The position numbers were made by a program, and so were the translations under genes. Shown here piece by piece: positions 1-11,521 of a stretch of DNA of 64,000 nt (position 1 is its first letter; the number at the start of each line of letters is the position of its first letter). This stretch comes from Anadara kagoshimensis (Eukaryota; Mollusca; Bivalvia; Arcoida; Arcidae), in assembly GCA_021292105.1 (NCBI GenBank), contig CM037870.1, forward strand, positions 20,181,424 to 20,245,423, written 5' to 3'. The notes beneath the pieces were generated by a model that made no database searches, was not told the DNA's origin, and worked only from the letters and a program-made list of their open reading frames with translations.

Positions 1-970
1 CAAAAGTAGCACATGACATTTCAAACACCGTTAAAATGACTGCCCATAACCCATGTATATTCGTCACTCACCATTTTATAACGAACTCTGGTATCATATG
101 ATAGCGGACCCCGGACCTATAAGTTGGGGGCCGGGCCAACTTATTTTCGAGGTTGCTTGCACTTTCAGACTTAGTCCAGTTGAACTTTATTTGTTTAGAG
201 CTTTTTGACATAAAAAATACATAATGCGCTTGAGCGCGAATAAATTGACAAACATTAATGCACATCTGATAAAGTAAAATAATCAGCAAACTGTCATCAT
301 TGAAGCGGTACAGACTCTTTATTCTTTAAAAAAAAAACTTTATACCACCACCTTGCTTTATCAATATCACAATAATCGCTATATTTATTAATATATATAT
401 ATATGTCATTTTTCATACATGACATTTAATCAATCCGTCGAGTATAATTCCGTGTTTTACGCAATCAATTTTCTAATCTTCAATTAGTCTTTTATTTTTA
501 TTGAATAGTCATGTTTATTTCTGAATATACCTATCAAACATTTTAATGTCATGCATATTTTCTTTTATCAATTTTCTAATCTACAAATTTGGGTTTTTAT
601 TGTAAAAAATTATATTTCGGAAGAAATATGTCTGCCAGGTTTTCAGTTTTATAGGTCAATGTAACAAATTGTTAATGATAGTCCTTTATTTTTATCGAAT
701 AGTCATGTTTATTTCTGAATATACCAATCAAAAATTTTAATGTCGGGCATATTTTCTTTTATAAAATTTCTTATCTACAAATCTGGTTGTTTTTGTTTTT
801 AATTTTATTTTGGAAAAATTGTAGTATATTCAATTTTATTAGTCAATATAATGAAGGTCGAAGTTGTGTCATAAATATGGATATAGTTCTAGCCATGAAA
901 TAAATGCGTTGTTTACAAATAAATTTATTTTGACAAATATATCATGCATACTATATGTACTATAATAAGT
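1..970. other. AT-rich intergenic DNA with a diverged direct repeat
   Basis: No gene is visible. A segment at about 485-610 recurs at about 679-800: a T-rich run, then a block reading roughly GAATAGTCATGTTTATTTC, with further similarity downstream. The two copies are about 194 bp apart and moderately diverged. No transposon ends were recognised. Confidence 0.5.
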
Positions 971-1270
971 AATGAAATAAACAGGTTGTAATGAAATAAA
1001 CAAGTTGTAATGAAATAAACAGGTTGTAATGAAATAAACAAGTTGTAATGAAATAAACAGGTTGTAATGAAATAAACAAGTTGTAATGAAATAAACAGGT
1101 TGTAATGAAATAAACAAGTTGTTATGAAATAAACAGGTTGTAATGAAATAAACAAGTTGTAATGAAATAAACAGGTTGTAATGAAATAAACAGGTTGTAA
1201 TGAAATAAACAAGTTGTAATGAAATAAACAGGTTGTAATGAAATAAACAAGTTGTAATGAAATAAACAGG
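971..1270. repeat. 19-bp minisatellite, about 16 copies
   Basis: The unit AATGAAATAAACAGGTTGT is repeated head to tail about 16 times with almost no divergence. Units ending CAGGTTGT and CAAGTTGT mostly alternate, so the effective period is 38 bp. The low divergence suggests recent expansion. Long open frames across it are a by-product of the period and are not genes. Confidence 0.95.
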
Positions 1271-1317
1271 TTTTTAAAGAAATTTAATGGTTGTTGTTGT
1301 TGATTTTTTTTTGTTGT

Positions 1318-1905
1318 TGTTTAACGTAGTATCAAAATTTGTCTGCTATTTGCAAAGAATTTTCCTTACCGTTGGCCTTTACCGGTTCACCTAGTGTCAG
1401 TATGATATGACTGGGAGAGTTGTTGTTCGCTTGTCTGCGGCGTACTGACTCGGTTAGCTAGCAGCTTAAGTGCGCGCTGGCATCAAGGCAGACCATTAAA
1501 ACACACTCGTACTTCCAATGTATACACGAACTTGTTCATACATTAATCCATAGAGATTAATAAAGTAGTTCCGTCGCAAACAGCTGAAAAATTGCTGATG
1601 TGACGTTTAGCAGCATAAAACAACAACATTTGCAAAGAGAGACAATTTATCCATCTCTAAAAATAAATCTGAGAACAAGTGCGTGTATGCGTGAGAAGTT
1701 CGAATGTGTTTTTGTGGTGTGGTCTGAACCTGGGCTTACTTTAATGTGCTAGGTCACAGAGTCAAAATACCACAGACAAGTGCACCACTACCCAGTTAAA
1801 ATATATTACCACTGGGTGAACAAGTCGATGCTCTGTCCTTTTCAATACCGAGCGACACAAACAACTTAGTTTTGTATCATACATACCTTGTGAAATGTTT
1901 AAGGT
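1318..1905 (-). mobile_element. Dispersed SINE-like repeat, family C (diverged copy)
   Basis: It shares ordered blocks with 21266-21650 and 9790-10205: a GTTTAACGTxGxATCA edge, a middle block (cacagacaag..taccact), and a block with 'ctctgtcctt..ataccgag'. The GTTAAAC-type edge is the 3' tail expected of this kind of SINE on the minus strand. The assignment rests on shared blocks only; no target-site duplication was found. Confidence 0.5.
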
Positions 1906-3860
1906 AGATGTGATCACGTATATCCAAAACGGTAAACCCTACAAAAAAGGAAAAAGAGGTGTTTGCATTAAAATGATTTTGAACACCTAATCGCGAAAAG
2001 GTTCGAAAGGATTAAACAGTATGCCGAACTATATGCCTTAACGACGGAGCGTTACTTTTTGATATTGCTACGATGTTAGCATTATATGTATATATTCCAG
2101 CCCAGTTACATACGTGATAAAAGAAAACACACACACATATGCGTGCGCGCGCACACATATCGTCGTGCAATTGGACATTCATTTTTTTTTTCAAAACACA
2201 CACTTTACAGAAAGTTTAAGCACATGATGACAAAATATCCATATATGGAAATATACGTTTTTAGCTTTCAAAACACACGTTTTTAAACATAATTTTTTTT
2301 TTTTGTACTACCCACGAGACAAATAAACAATAAATAAATAATAAATAAATATTTCGAAAGATTCGGAACCTTGGGTGGGGTATGTGTGATTTCTCAGACG
2401 TTGATGCAACAGAGTATTGATTTTTACTTTACAAGAATTCTTTTGTTGAAATTGGAAAATGAAATGTACAAATTTTGACGAAGGAAATGACATCATTTGA
2501 TGTTTCACTATATTAATGTGAATTGATCAAGGTTTTATTTTTCAAACAGACATTAACCATGAAGATTGTTATTAATGCTTCAAACGATTTCTAAACATTG
2601 CCTTCAATTAAAAAAAACATTTCGTGCATACTATGAATAAAAAATGCATTAAGCGATACAAATTACTTCATCAATAACAATATATATTTTCAAAGAAGAT
2701 TTTACAGTATCAGATATGTAATAAAAATGCAAGCCATTTTGAATTATATTGTGGTAAAGCACGTGAATCCAATCAGTATAACAATTGAATAGTTAATGAC
2801 CGAATATAATAATATTACATCCAATCTCCCATGTCTGATTGAATAAATATGATATTGCAATAAAATTGCACCCGTGAACTATATTTTTATTTTTTTATTT
2901 TCCGATAAGTTTTTTTAAATAATGTTTTCTGATAATTTATTCCATTCACGCTTGACATGTGGATAAAAAAATAAAATTAATGCAATTGATATCAAAAGAG
3001 CCAACAAAGTAACATAAACAATGCTATCAAAGAGGCAAACAATCTTGACATTTGCTGTTTTTGAACTTTTATTAAAAAATGCATTCAAAAAATTGCTAAT
3101 GACATTTTTACAGAAACAATGGCATCAGAGTCCAAATAAAAGCTACGAAAACAATGATACCAAAGAGTCAAACAAACAAATCTTAAAAGAATAGTTTTTA
3201 AATTGAAGGTCAAAGGTCAAAAACGCCCATTTAGTTGGCATGCAACTTAAATATTGACCATTGTTACATGACGTGCCGAGAGCTACTTCTCTTAGATGGT
3301 CTTTTCAGAATTATTTAACTAAAATAAAAAAAAAATAGTGCCATTATCCCATTTGTTTACTGTTTGCATTGAGGACCGAGGTTGTCGGTTACAAAGATCG
3401 TCATTTGGGTTAAAATAAAACCCACAAAAAATGGTAAGTGCCCAAACAATGATAACGAATTCTTATATTCATAAATGCTGCAATTAAGGATTGAACTTGG
3501 ATTGTACTGAATTTATTGGGTGGTAACGCGAAAATTAAATAAATGGCAAAATTTAATTTGTTTTGAGACAGTGTTTAATTGGGCATTAAAAACGTGAGCA
3601 TTTTGCCGAAACTGTAACAAACCCCCTGTTTTCCCGCGGTTTTGCGACATTCGTATGATTTCATTGGACAATGTGATTCCGTGACGTCACAATTTTATCA
3701 GATGGCAACGAAATTTCATTGTTTCCTTGTGAGAAAAAAAACAACGCATTAGCACTGTTTTTATGCGAGGAAGAAAACTGAAAAACAGACAAGACTAAAA
3801 AATAATGGTTAGTAATTTGATCTTTGTGATTTTTTTAATTTCGCAATAATGTCACCTTAA
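1906..3860. other. Intergenic DNA without a recognisable gene
   Basis: AT-rich DNA with several poly-A and poly-T runs and short alternating purine-pyrimidine stretches near 2130-2160. Apart from a perfect nuclear-receptor-like direct repeat near 3207, I see no gene or element here. Confidence 0.5.
3207..3219 (+). promoter_or_regulatory. Perfect DR1 nuclear-receptor half-site pair
   Basis: The site reads AGGTCA-A-AGGTCA, two identical half-sites separated by one base. This is the classic DR1 layout bound by RXR/HNF4-type receptors. It lies in gene-free DNA, so function is unproven and a chance match is possible. Confidence 0.3.
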
Positions 3861-4130
3861 TACGGAAGCGTTTTAGGACATACAAGAAAAAATATTAAGT
3901 ACCTAATCAGCGCGTTCAGAATAATTATCTGCCCGGGGCGGAATAACATAAATTTGCAAGGGCAAAATAATTTATTTGCGCAGACGAAATATCTAATCTG
4001 CCTGGGAGGAATAAAAGCAATCTGTCCGGTCAAAATAACTAATCTGCCCGGTCGAAATAACTAATCTGTCGGTGCAGAATAAAAACCTTTACTAATCGTG
4101 CTGATCGTGCTGCACTACATTGAGAAGGGG

Positions 4131-4350
4131 CTTCGGTGGCCGAGTGGTCTAAGGTGTGTGCTTACAGAAAGTACCTCTCATCGCCTAGGCTTGAACCCCA
4201 CTCGGGACAGATTCTAACGTGAGGTTTGTCAGTTCGCTTGCCGTGGTTTTTCCGGGCACTCGGGTTTCCTCCATCATCCATGAACTGACTGCCCCAATTT
4301 AAGTGATAGATTTCTGACTGGGGTGTTAAACTGCTTACTAACAATATAAA
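4131..4350 (+). mobile_element. tRNA-derived SINE, family B (Ser/Leu-like head)
   Basis: The head has a Pol III A-box-like GGCCGAGTGGTCTAAGG and a B-box-like CTTGAACCCC, as in class II tRNAs. After it comes a non-tRNA body ending GGGGTGTTAAACTGC. The same body recurs, diverged, near 23440, 26050, 28850, 29090, 43627, 44555, 48655 and 49020. A real tRNA gene is unlikely because the acceptor stem is not closed and the B-box half runs straight into the repeat body. Confidence 0.75.
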
Positions 4351-4779
4351 CAAGATACAACCGCTAGATGTGTGGATTGAACAATAAAGTAATCAAAATG
4401 CTCATGATCTTATAGTCCAACTGTCTGTAAAAGCGGATTTAAAAATTAACCAGCAACAATATTGTCATTAGGTAATCGCTTTGCCTTTGGAGAAATCTCT
4501 TGGCTTGGCAAGGATGAAAATACGTTGCCATGACGACTCAGTGTAGCTGCAACAATAGCTGGTAAAAAGCTGTTGCAAACAACGCTGTATACGCGCAATC
4601 AACCCTCCTCGGTATATCCCTTGTTCTTTATGCTTGCTGAAACCTGCACCCAGTTCATATTAAGACGCAAGTACCTACATACGTGATCTGACAGTAACCG
4701 TGTTCAGTATATCACAATAAAACAATATTGGTGAAATAATGAATGCAGGTGACGCAGCATTGATTGCCTCTGGCCAACA

Positions 4780-5290
4780 AAATAAACAAATCAAACATTT
4801 TAATTTCAAAATCCAAAAAGCAAAGTTAAAAATTTTGGAAATTGAACAATTCAGTTAATTATGTAAATTTCAATTAGGGAAGTGAGGCCGGATGCTCCGG
4901 AAGGATTAGCACCTCCTGATCAACTAGCTACACCCGCCACGTGTAAAATCTAAACTGAGAATGAAAGACACATTAAACTATGGGATGTCAAATATATTCA
5001 AGGTTATTCCGGGCATAGATATATCATACATTTGTACTTATGAACAATATTGTACTGACGGCTATGAAACTTTTTGATGACTTTGATAAGTCTAGTTTTG
5101 CAATATCCCCGAGTCAAAAATTTATTGGTTAGCAGCTTGCTTCGTTGTATGACGTTCCCGTAGTTGGAACAAGCTCTACCATAGCATAATAATTTTGAAC
5201 CAAATACATCATAATCAGGAGAAGCAGGCGTATTGATAGAAAAGAAAATTGACAATCAGTTTGAACCTGAACTTGAACAATCAGTCGTAT
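4780..5290 (+). repeat. Dispersed repeat family D, copy
   Basis: The recognisable core is 'gggaagtgaggccgg-tgctccgg', then 'cacctcctg', 'ctacacccgccacgtg' and 'tatgggatgtcaaatata'. The blocks are in the same order as copies at 8595, 16280, 36560, 37020 and 60760. It lies inside the 3861-5465 transposon. No coding capacity; superfamily unknown. Confidence 0.7.
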
Positions 5291-5465
5291 CTTTTATTTC
5301 AAGCTCACGAGGACAGACGATATGAACATATCATTCAAATTTAGATTATTAAGAGATAAAAGGTTATCTATGTGGACTGATTTGGTAACTTTCTGATTGT
5401 TATTCTGCCCGGGCGGATTAACTACCTAACTTTTTTTTCTTTCATGTCCAAAAAGCGCTTCCGTA

Positions 5466-6732
5466 CTTTACGTGCTCCATTGATATAAAAAACTGCCACA
5501 ATCAACGGGATGCAAAAGAATCGATCAAGCAAAAGATTCGGAAAAAAGTATCGTTGTTGGTCGGCATTATATATACAATCAACTCCTATATCACGAATTT
5601 ATTATTTCATGATACATGGACTTGTGTTCTTTATGTTAAAATCAGGAATTGAACAGAGTTTACAGAGTTTAGAAATTTTACCGAGCGATTTCTTATTTGC
5701 GCTAAAATATGACATCAAACGTAACCTTTTAATTTATTTTCAAAACAATAACATTTATGAAACAATTATATCTTCTTCTTTTTTCCCAAAGAATAAAACA
5801 ATAATCAGTAAATGCAAATAATATCAGACCAGAGAAAATATTGTATAAACAAGATTTAGGAACATCCAAAAGCTTAAATCAACCCGTCTTAAACTTTTGT
5901 TGCCGACTGCTAACCCAAACCAAATCTTCCCACTACTGTAAGCACTGTTTTGCAATATAATTTGGGTTCACAGTCGTAAACCAATAAAAGTTGTTCTACA
6001 TTTTTTAATCAAAACCGTAAATTCAATACTTAATAATTAAGTTATTTGTTAAGTAACTTACAACTTAATTAGATGAAAGAACATGTGAATAAACTAGCTA
6101 AAACGAAAATGTGCGAAAACATTACCAAACCCCTGTGCAATGTGCTTGGGAATTTTATGAATAGTATTCATTCAAAAGAAGCACATGGCACCTGTATATT
6201 TATATATCTAACACTGCAAATCAAAAAAAAAATTTAAAAAAATATAAAAAAAATTCAACAAAAAATGTAGATTCTTTAGATTCTAAAACATGTAGATTCC
6301 AAGTATTAATTGAAAAAGGGTTTGACTGCATATAGACATTGAATCAAAATATATTATTTGGAATCACTCTCTCTTTTTCACGTAGTTTACCGCGTGAATT
6401 TCTCTCTCTATGGCATGTGTTAATTCGAAGCAATTTGATTGGATATTGATTAGAGTGACGTCATAGCAATATCTTATAGCAATCAGAGCGATTTGATTGG
6501 CTATTGATTACAGTGACGTAATAGTAGACTCCAATAACAACCAAACTACTTGGTGTTCCTTTGTTGTGAGAAAAGTGTTTTGTTTGTTCAAGAAGAAAAA
6601 ACAAAAGCTGAATAATTTGTTGCTGGTATATCTGAAAGTAAGTTCATGGTTTAATCCTTCAAAATCAAGTATTTTTATGAGTTCCTTATTTAAATCGTGC
6701 CTTTACGGATCGCACCGTCTCTCGCCGGTATC
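5466..6732. other. Intergenic DNA with a short tandem duplication
   Basis: No convincing gene. The open frame at 5510-5821 (103 codons) is AT-driven, matches nothing I recognise and lacks splice or promoter context. At about 6430-6530 a segment is duplicated about 62 bp apart: 'atttgattggxtattgatta' followed by GTGACGTCATAG in one copy and GTGACGTAATAG in the other. Each copy thus carries a CRE-like TGACGT motif and an ATTGG box. Confidence 0.4.
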
Positions 6733-7121
6733 TAGTCAACTCGTTCCAATTCAAACTCGTTCCAATTAATTTTTGCCAACTCGTTCCAACTTTTTGTTTA
6801 CCAACTCGTTCCACTTTTGTATGCAGAGCTTTTACACCTGTAATTTAACTCGTTCCAACTTTTTTACCAACTTGTTCAAACTTTTTTTTACTAAACATCC
6901 CGGTATCCATGTAACAACTAAAAAACTTGGAATAAAACATTCTTAAATAAAAAGTTTTTAAATTAAATAAAATCGCATATAATCAACTTCAACCGGGTAT
7001 GAGTTGGTATTCAGTAGTTGACACGAGTTGGCAAAAAAGTTGAAACAAGTTGGTATTTCAGTTGGAACGAGTTGGTAGTCGAAAGTGGAACGAGTTGGCA
7101 AAAGTTAGTTGGAACGAGTAG
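6733..7121. mobile_element. Fold-back element built from CAACTCGTTCC repeats
   Basis: The left half carries five or more copies of a CAACTCGTTCCAA-like motif. The right half carries the inverse, TTGGAACGAGTTG, in several copies, so the ends form a long imperfect inverted repeat around an AT-rich centre. There is no ORF. This suggests a non-autonomous DNA element with subterminal repeats. Confidence 0.65.
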
Positions 7122-7940
7122 TATTGTTCTCGCCATCTAGGCTAGTTTTATTGAATATTCAGTGTTTAAAAATGCAATAAATTCTTATTCTCCGATATCT
7201 CTCAAGTCGCCAAAGAAAGATGACAAAATATGCAGAAATATTCTTTTGTTTCATAAATAAAAACTCATAAAGAACAATTGTAAAAAATATTTAAAAAATT
7301 CAAAATTATGTGGAGTTCTCTCTGTGAAACATACTGTTAACTTCAATATTAGGATAAAAGGACCGAGTAAAAAGGCTAAGTCAGTTCAGTTGAGTCGTGA
7401 CATACACAATCAACCCCGTTCCAATATGAAATATTTACGATCGCAATACTTTTCCTTATATGAAACAGGTCTTCCTGGCTATCTCCATAACTTCATGGAG
7501 AGAGTCGCGCACGCTACCCAATTCTGACTGGCGTATGAATACATAACTCCCAATACACATTACCCGGACTACACTATCGATCCGCAGTTGGGTTTTTCGT
7601 TGTCTTCCATTCAGCCATCAGTGCTTACAAATTCAACATTTAATAGTTGTTCGTTTAATTTTAATATGAAAATGTGACTCTTACCATTGATTATCTTTTA
7701 TTTACGATACGCTGAGGGATTATGTTTATTTTTCCTTCACCTGGAGACGGGTACGGGCGGAGCTTCACGTCAATCACGTCAAGTTACGTCAGAGTGGGCG
7801 GAGTTACGGTTCTGTCAGATCCAATTGCTGTTCTATCAAATGATGTGCTTTCAGCCACGGAGAGTTGGTAAACAAGTAAATTAAGTGCCATCCAGAAAAA
7901 CACTCGTGTTTTTCGTATATTTTTGAAAGATTGTAAATAC
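7122..7940. other. Intergenic DNA, nothing recognised
   Basis: Short open frames near 7324-7527 and 7687-7884 have no recognisable similarity, no splice partner and no codon pattern suggesting selection. The stretch is a little more GC-rich near 7740-7830. I see no gene, RNA or transposon end in it. Confidence 0.4.
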
Positions 7941-8097
7941 AAGAAATGTAATTTTACTTTTTTTTTCTACCATGAGGTCATGGAGAGAACGAGAATGGCG
8001 CAAATTTAACATGAAGTGCTTCGTACTTCATTAAATTTGCGCCATTCTCGTTCTCTCCATGACCTCATGGTAGAAAAAAAGTAAAATTCCATTTCTT
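7941..8097. repeat. Long near-perfect hairpin 1 (about 70-bp arms)
   Basis: The two arms are reverse complements except for one base change, a T-run length difference and small apex mismatches. Each arm contains an inner palindrome, CCATGAGGTCATGG. The apex (8000-8041) is about 86% identical to the apex of the hairpin at 15172-15330, although the outer arms differ. It may be a MITE or a structured-RNA locus; no flanking duplication was found. Confidence 0.9.
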
Positions 8098-8594
8098 AAG
8101 TATTTGGTGTAAATGTACAATATGTAAAACCGATAATGAAATTGACATCATAATATTAACTGTCAATCATCACTACGCATCGACCACGTGTCAGTGTTCA
8201 TTTCACCTTGACGGAAGGTTGCCATGGAGATGAAGAAGCGTGGTACTCAATTATGACAAGATGGCGCTGTGACATCTTAAAGACCTTCCATTCGAATCAT
8301 GAACCAATATTTCATCACAAGACATTCTGTGTTTCGAATTTTTAATTCTAACAACTTGCGTCTGTGTAATCGATCTTTCACATTAAGGATTCAGGGGTCC
8401 GTCTTCTTTGGCAACCATTGATGTTCCGTGGATCAAAAGAAAATCTTGTGAAATACTTATCTCATTAACTACAGTGATAGGGTTATTAATCATAATTCGG
8501 CGATCAATCATTTACGAGGTCCCCTACATAATCAACAACAAACATTTCCATCTAAGTTAAATAAAAACTAGCAAATTATTTGAAAATGTGGGGC

Positions 8595-8940
8595 TCCACA
8601 AGGGAAGCGAGGCCGGGTGCCCCGAAAGAGTAGACACCTATCTAACTACCTGTGCAATCAGAAATGAAAATGAAAGGAACATGAAACTATGAGACACCAA
8701 CAGTACCGTAAAACTTTTTTACGACTTAGATGTGTCTATGTTTGCATTATTCCTGAGTCAACAATTTATTTGTAAGCTGCTTACTTTGTTGTATAAAAAT
8801 GTTCCAGTATTGGGAACAACCTCTACCATAGCGTATCAATGATGAAACAAATACACCATTAGCAGGAGAAGCAAACAGATATAAAATGCCTAGAATGCTA
8901 AAGGAAAGCTGACAAAGAAAAATTAAAGCAATCGCGTTTT
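8595..8940 (+). repeat. Dispersed repeat family D, copy
   Basis: Block order is as in the other copies: 'gggaagcgaggccgggtgcccc', 'cacctatctaactacc', then 'tatgagacaccaa' and the downstream segment 'tgagtcaacaatttattt..aagctgctt'. No coding capacity. Confidence 0.65.
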
Positions 8941-9789
8941 TCCCCGCTTCTATTGTAGCAGGAACATTTAACGTACTTTTAATGTCGGAATGTGGTTAAT
9001 TGATGATAAAATAATGATAGATAAGATTATGTGTTTAATACATGTATATAAATCGGTCGTAATCCGTTCTAAAGCGATTACAACTATTTGTACTGGCTTA
9101 TCGCTATCAACTAGTGGAATTTATTGTCTTCAGTGTCTAACGCAATTTCCGTATCTTGGCAATGAAAATCCGATATCATAATAGCGACACAGACAAATAC
9201 GCAATGTGATTTCTAGAAATTTAACAGTAGTGGGTGATAATCGATGAATTTATATTACCACAAGCATTTTAATAACCTTTTAAGTTTAAACCAATTGTTT
9301 TTGCTGAACTGATTCTAGACCAAAATTTTCTAAGTTTTTTATCACGCGATTAAATTGATTTGTAAAAATCTTCTCTCTAAAAAATAAAAAAAATATCTAA
9401 GAAACAATTATTGCCATGAAACAGTTATCACAAAATACTTTAAAAAAAGAAAAAAAAGCAAGCAAAAAAATCTATTGTGTTTTTTATGTCATAAAGGACG
9501 AGAGATGTGTTTTTCTAATCTTTCCGGAAACGACAAAGTTATTTGTAGATGCGTGTAGAAAAGAGTTACAGGCCAACCCGGATATATCAAAAGGATCCAT
9601 TTCATCTGACTTGACATTTACAAAACGCTGGATGAAACACAATGGAATCAGATTATTTATTATTTTATTTCAACATTTTTACCAAATTAATGGTTTATTA
9701 ATCTCCAGGGATTAATCCAAGACCAAGTTCGCGTATGTGTGAGATGTGCGAGTTTGTTTTATGATCTGCTTTGTCACGTGACAAGTGCG
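8941..9789. other. Intergenic DNA; one unrecognised open frame
   Basis: An ATG-initiated frame at 9416-9715 (+, 99 codons) has a Lys-rich start and a middle segment reading TKLFVDACRKELQANPDISK. The segment looks more protein-like than its surroundings. I do not recognise it, and the ends degrade into AT-rich sequence. It could be a transposon remnant. Nothing else was seen here. Confidence 0.3.
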
Positions 9790-9852
9790 CATTCTGGGCG
9801 ACTTTAAAGTATGAGCTCACATAGTCAGTTTGCCACAGACAAGCATACCACT

Positions 9853-9970
9853 CAGGGCTGGGTAACTCGAAGCTCTCTGAGCAGTTACGATCACTTAATG
9901 CCTATATATCACAAAGGAGTTAAGTGTTCGTAACTGCTAAGATAGCTTCGAGTTACCCATCCAAGGCCCT
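9853..9970. mobile_element. MITE with GGGTAACTCGAAGC terminal repeats, copy 1
   Basis: It begins CAGGGCTGGGTAACTCGAAG and ends with the imperfect inverse (CTTCGAGTTACCCATCC..GGCCCT). The interior has the paired arms 'AGCAGTTACGA' and 'TCGTAACTGCT'. A second copy starts 30 bp downstream. It is about 118 bp with no coding capacity. Confidence 0.75.
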
Positions 9971-9999
9971 CAGTCACATTATAGCGACACATGGTAAAT

Positions 10000-10091
10000 C
10001 AGGGACGAGTAATTCGAAGCTCTCCTTTGTGTTATATAGGCATTAAGTGTTCGTAATTGCTAAGAGAGCTTCGAGTTACCCAGCCCAGTCC
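10000..10091. mobile_element. MITE with GGGTAACTCGAAGC terminal repeats, copy 2
   Basis: This copy starts CAGGGACGAGTAATTCGAAG and ends CTTCGAGTTACCCAGCCC. It shares the internal 'TATATAGGCATTAAGTG' segment with copy 1 in inverted form. It is shorter than copy 1 because the left interior is deleted. Confidence 0.7.
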
Positions 10092-10205
10092 TCTTTCCTC
10101 TTTAAACTCTGTACCAAACAAGGAAGCAGTATTTCAAATTTTAAACCATTATCTGTGACCCCACCGGAGTTCGAACCCATCATCCTCCGCTCTCGAGACG
10201 GACAA

Positions 10206-11068
10206 ATACATATTTAGCTTTATACATATACTAAAATCAAAATCAGTTCATAAACACATAGGCTACTAGTGTAGGAGATAAACGAAAAAATAGTGTAAAT
10301 GATGATACAATCGTGAAATGTGGCACAACTGATCTCTTAAGATGGACAATTATTTTGGCGACCATTTTGGATTTCTAATTGGCCAATCGGGTCGATTTGA
10401 TAAGTAGCCCATGGGGATCAAGTATTCAAAATTTGATGCTTGTTTCATAATTCTTCTTAAAAATTACTCTTCTTGTCTACATACACTGGCTATGAAACAA
10501 TAAACATTTCGTTGTCCAGAATTGGGTCCAAGTTTAAAAAATGCGGCCGATAAAAAAGTTTTGTTTAGCATTTAATTTCACGGCATGGGAGAACTATGAT
10601 CAATAATAATGAGAAGTTGGTAAAATTTTAAGATACATTAATTTTAAATTTCCAATATTTTAACCACACATAAATGATTTATAATTTTATATTTTAAAGT
10701 ATCAATATTTTTTTTTGAAAAAAAGGCAGAAAAAAATAAAGGAAAAATCAATTCAAATAAGATGTTTTTTCGTAATAGAAGAGTTGATGCTTCGATTTTA
10801 GTTAATTTTTCTATATGAACGTACTTTAAGATTCAAATTTTAAACTCATAATTAAGATGAAATATCGATTGCTTTAGCTATCATGATCTTTTTTGTTTTA
10901 ATGAGATATTGGACATTGCATTCGAATCTCCTTGAAAAGTTTGCTCTGTTCTCAAAGACAGAGCCACCAATATCGTTAAACAATGCCCAAAGGGTGGAAC
11001 GGTACAACAAGTAGACCATTGTCATACCTGAGTACACGAAGGGACCATGCACTTCTGACATAAACATG
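10206..11068. repeat. AT-rich DNA with one copy of a dispersed block
   Basis: The block at about 10285-10380 ('aatgatgatacaa..ggcacaactgatct') recurs near 17385-17480 ('aatgatgatacaa..ggcacaattgatct'). In both copies a nearby 'attggcca' and a stretch including GGCG/ATGGCGGC follow. No ORF and no ends could be fixed. The rest is unremarkable. Confidence 0.5.
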
Positions 11069-11283
11069 CAGTACCGACCTGTCGAAGGTTTAACACTGAG
11101 CTAACAAAAAGGAACCGACGCTGAGCTGCCAAGCCACCTAGATGTAGACAACTAGTGATTAAAAAGCTACCGAGAGAAATATAAAACAAATGGCGAAAAA
11201 CTGACAAAATATTGGGTAGAGATAAAATGTCGATTCGGCACTTACTCGTTGGCTTTTGTTAAACTTTCGATTAGCCTGTACTG
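11069..11283. mobile_element. TA-flanked MITE (CAGTAC..GTACTG), copy 1
   Basis: It begins CAGTACCGACCTGTCGAAGG and ends with 'AAACTTTCGATTAGCCTGTACTG' followed by TA. Terminal inverted repeats match those at 20809-21007. There is no ORF. Tc1/mariner-type origin is inferred from the TA flank and the size. Confidence 0.75.
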
Positions 11284-11521
11284 TAGATAAGATAATTATT
11301 TTCGTCCTTAATCCAGGAGTTTTGCGTCTTCTTAAGAAGTGGGTCAATATTAAAATCTTTAGATCGGATGTTGTTCTTCATTGACAAAAATTAATGATTG
11401 ATAAGTATATTTGAATTCGATATTTGTTGACAAGGCCTCGTTAATCTCTACTTCAGTAAAAAGAAAAATATAGACGTAATGTATAAATTTACATACCAAT
11501 GTATCGGACTTTCGAGATACT
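11284..11521. other. AT-rich spacer
   Basis: No gene or element recognised between the MITE and the 22-bp minisatellite. Confidence 0.4.

Larger units (their letters stand above)
3861..5465. mobile_element. Non-autonomous DNA transposon with about 90-bp imperfect TIRs
   Basis: The left edge starts TACGGAAGCG followed by a GGACAT..AAGAAAAA block and a CTGCCCGGG block. The right edge at 5395-5465 carries the same blocks reverse-complemented and in the mirrored order. Next to the left TIR, roughly 28-bp subrepeats with a TCTGCCCGGTCG-like core run to about 4090. The interior holds a SINE (4131-4350) and a copy of dispersed family D (4780-5290), both probably later insertions. No transposase is encoded. 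Confidence 0.6.
9790..10205 (-). mobile_element. SINE-like family C copy interrupted by two MITEs
   Basis: Family C blocks 'gtcagtttgccacagacaagcataccact' (9818-9846) and 'gaccccaccggagttcgaaccc' (10157-10178) match 21396-21424 and 21545-21570. Between them sit two MITE copies. The B-box-like GGAGTTCGAACCC motif is consistent with a tRNA-related head. Confidence 0.5.

Noticed and set aside
925..1212. 95-codon open frame on the minus strand
   Set aside because: It is a read-through of the 19-bp minisatellite, giving a repetitive Phe/Ile/Leu-rich peptide.
9416..9715. 99-codon protein gene
   Set aside because: The middle looks protein-like, but it has no recognisable similarity, both ends fade into AT-rich sequence, and it has no splice or promoter context. 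Kept only as a remark.
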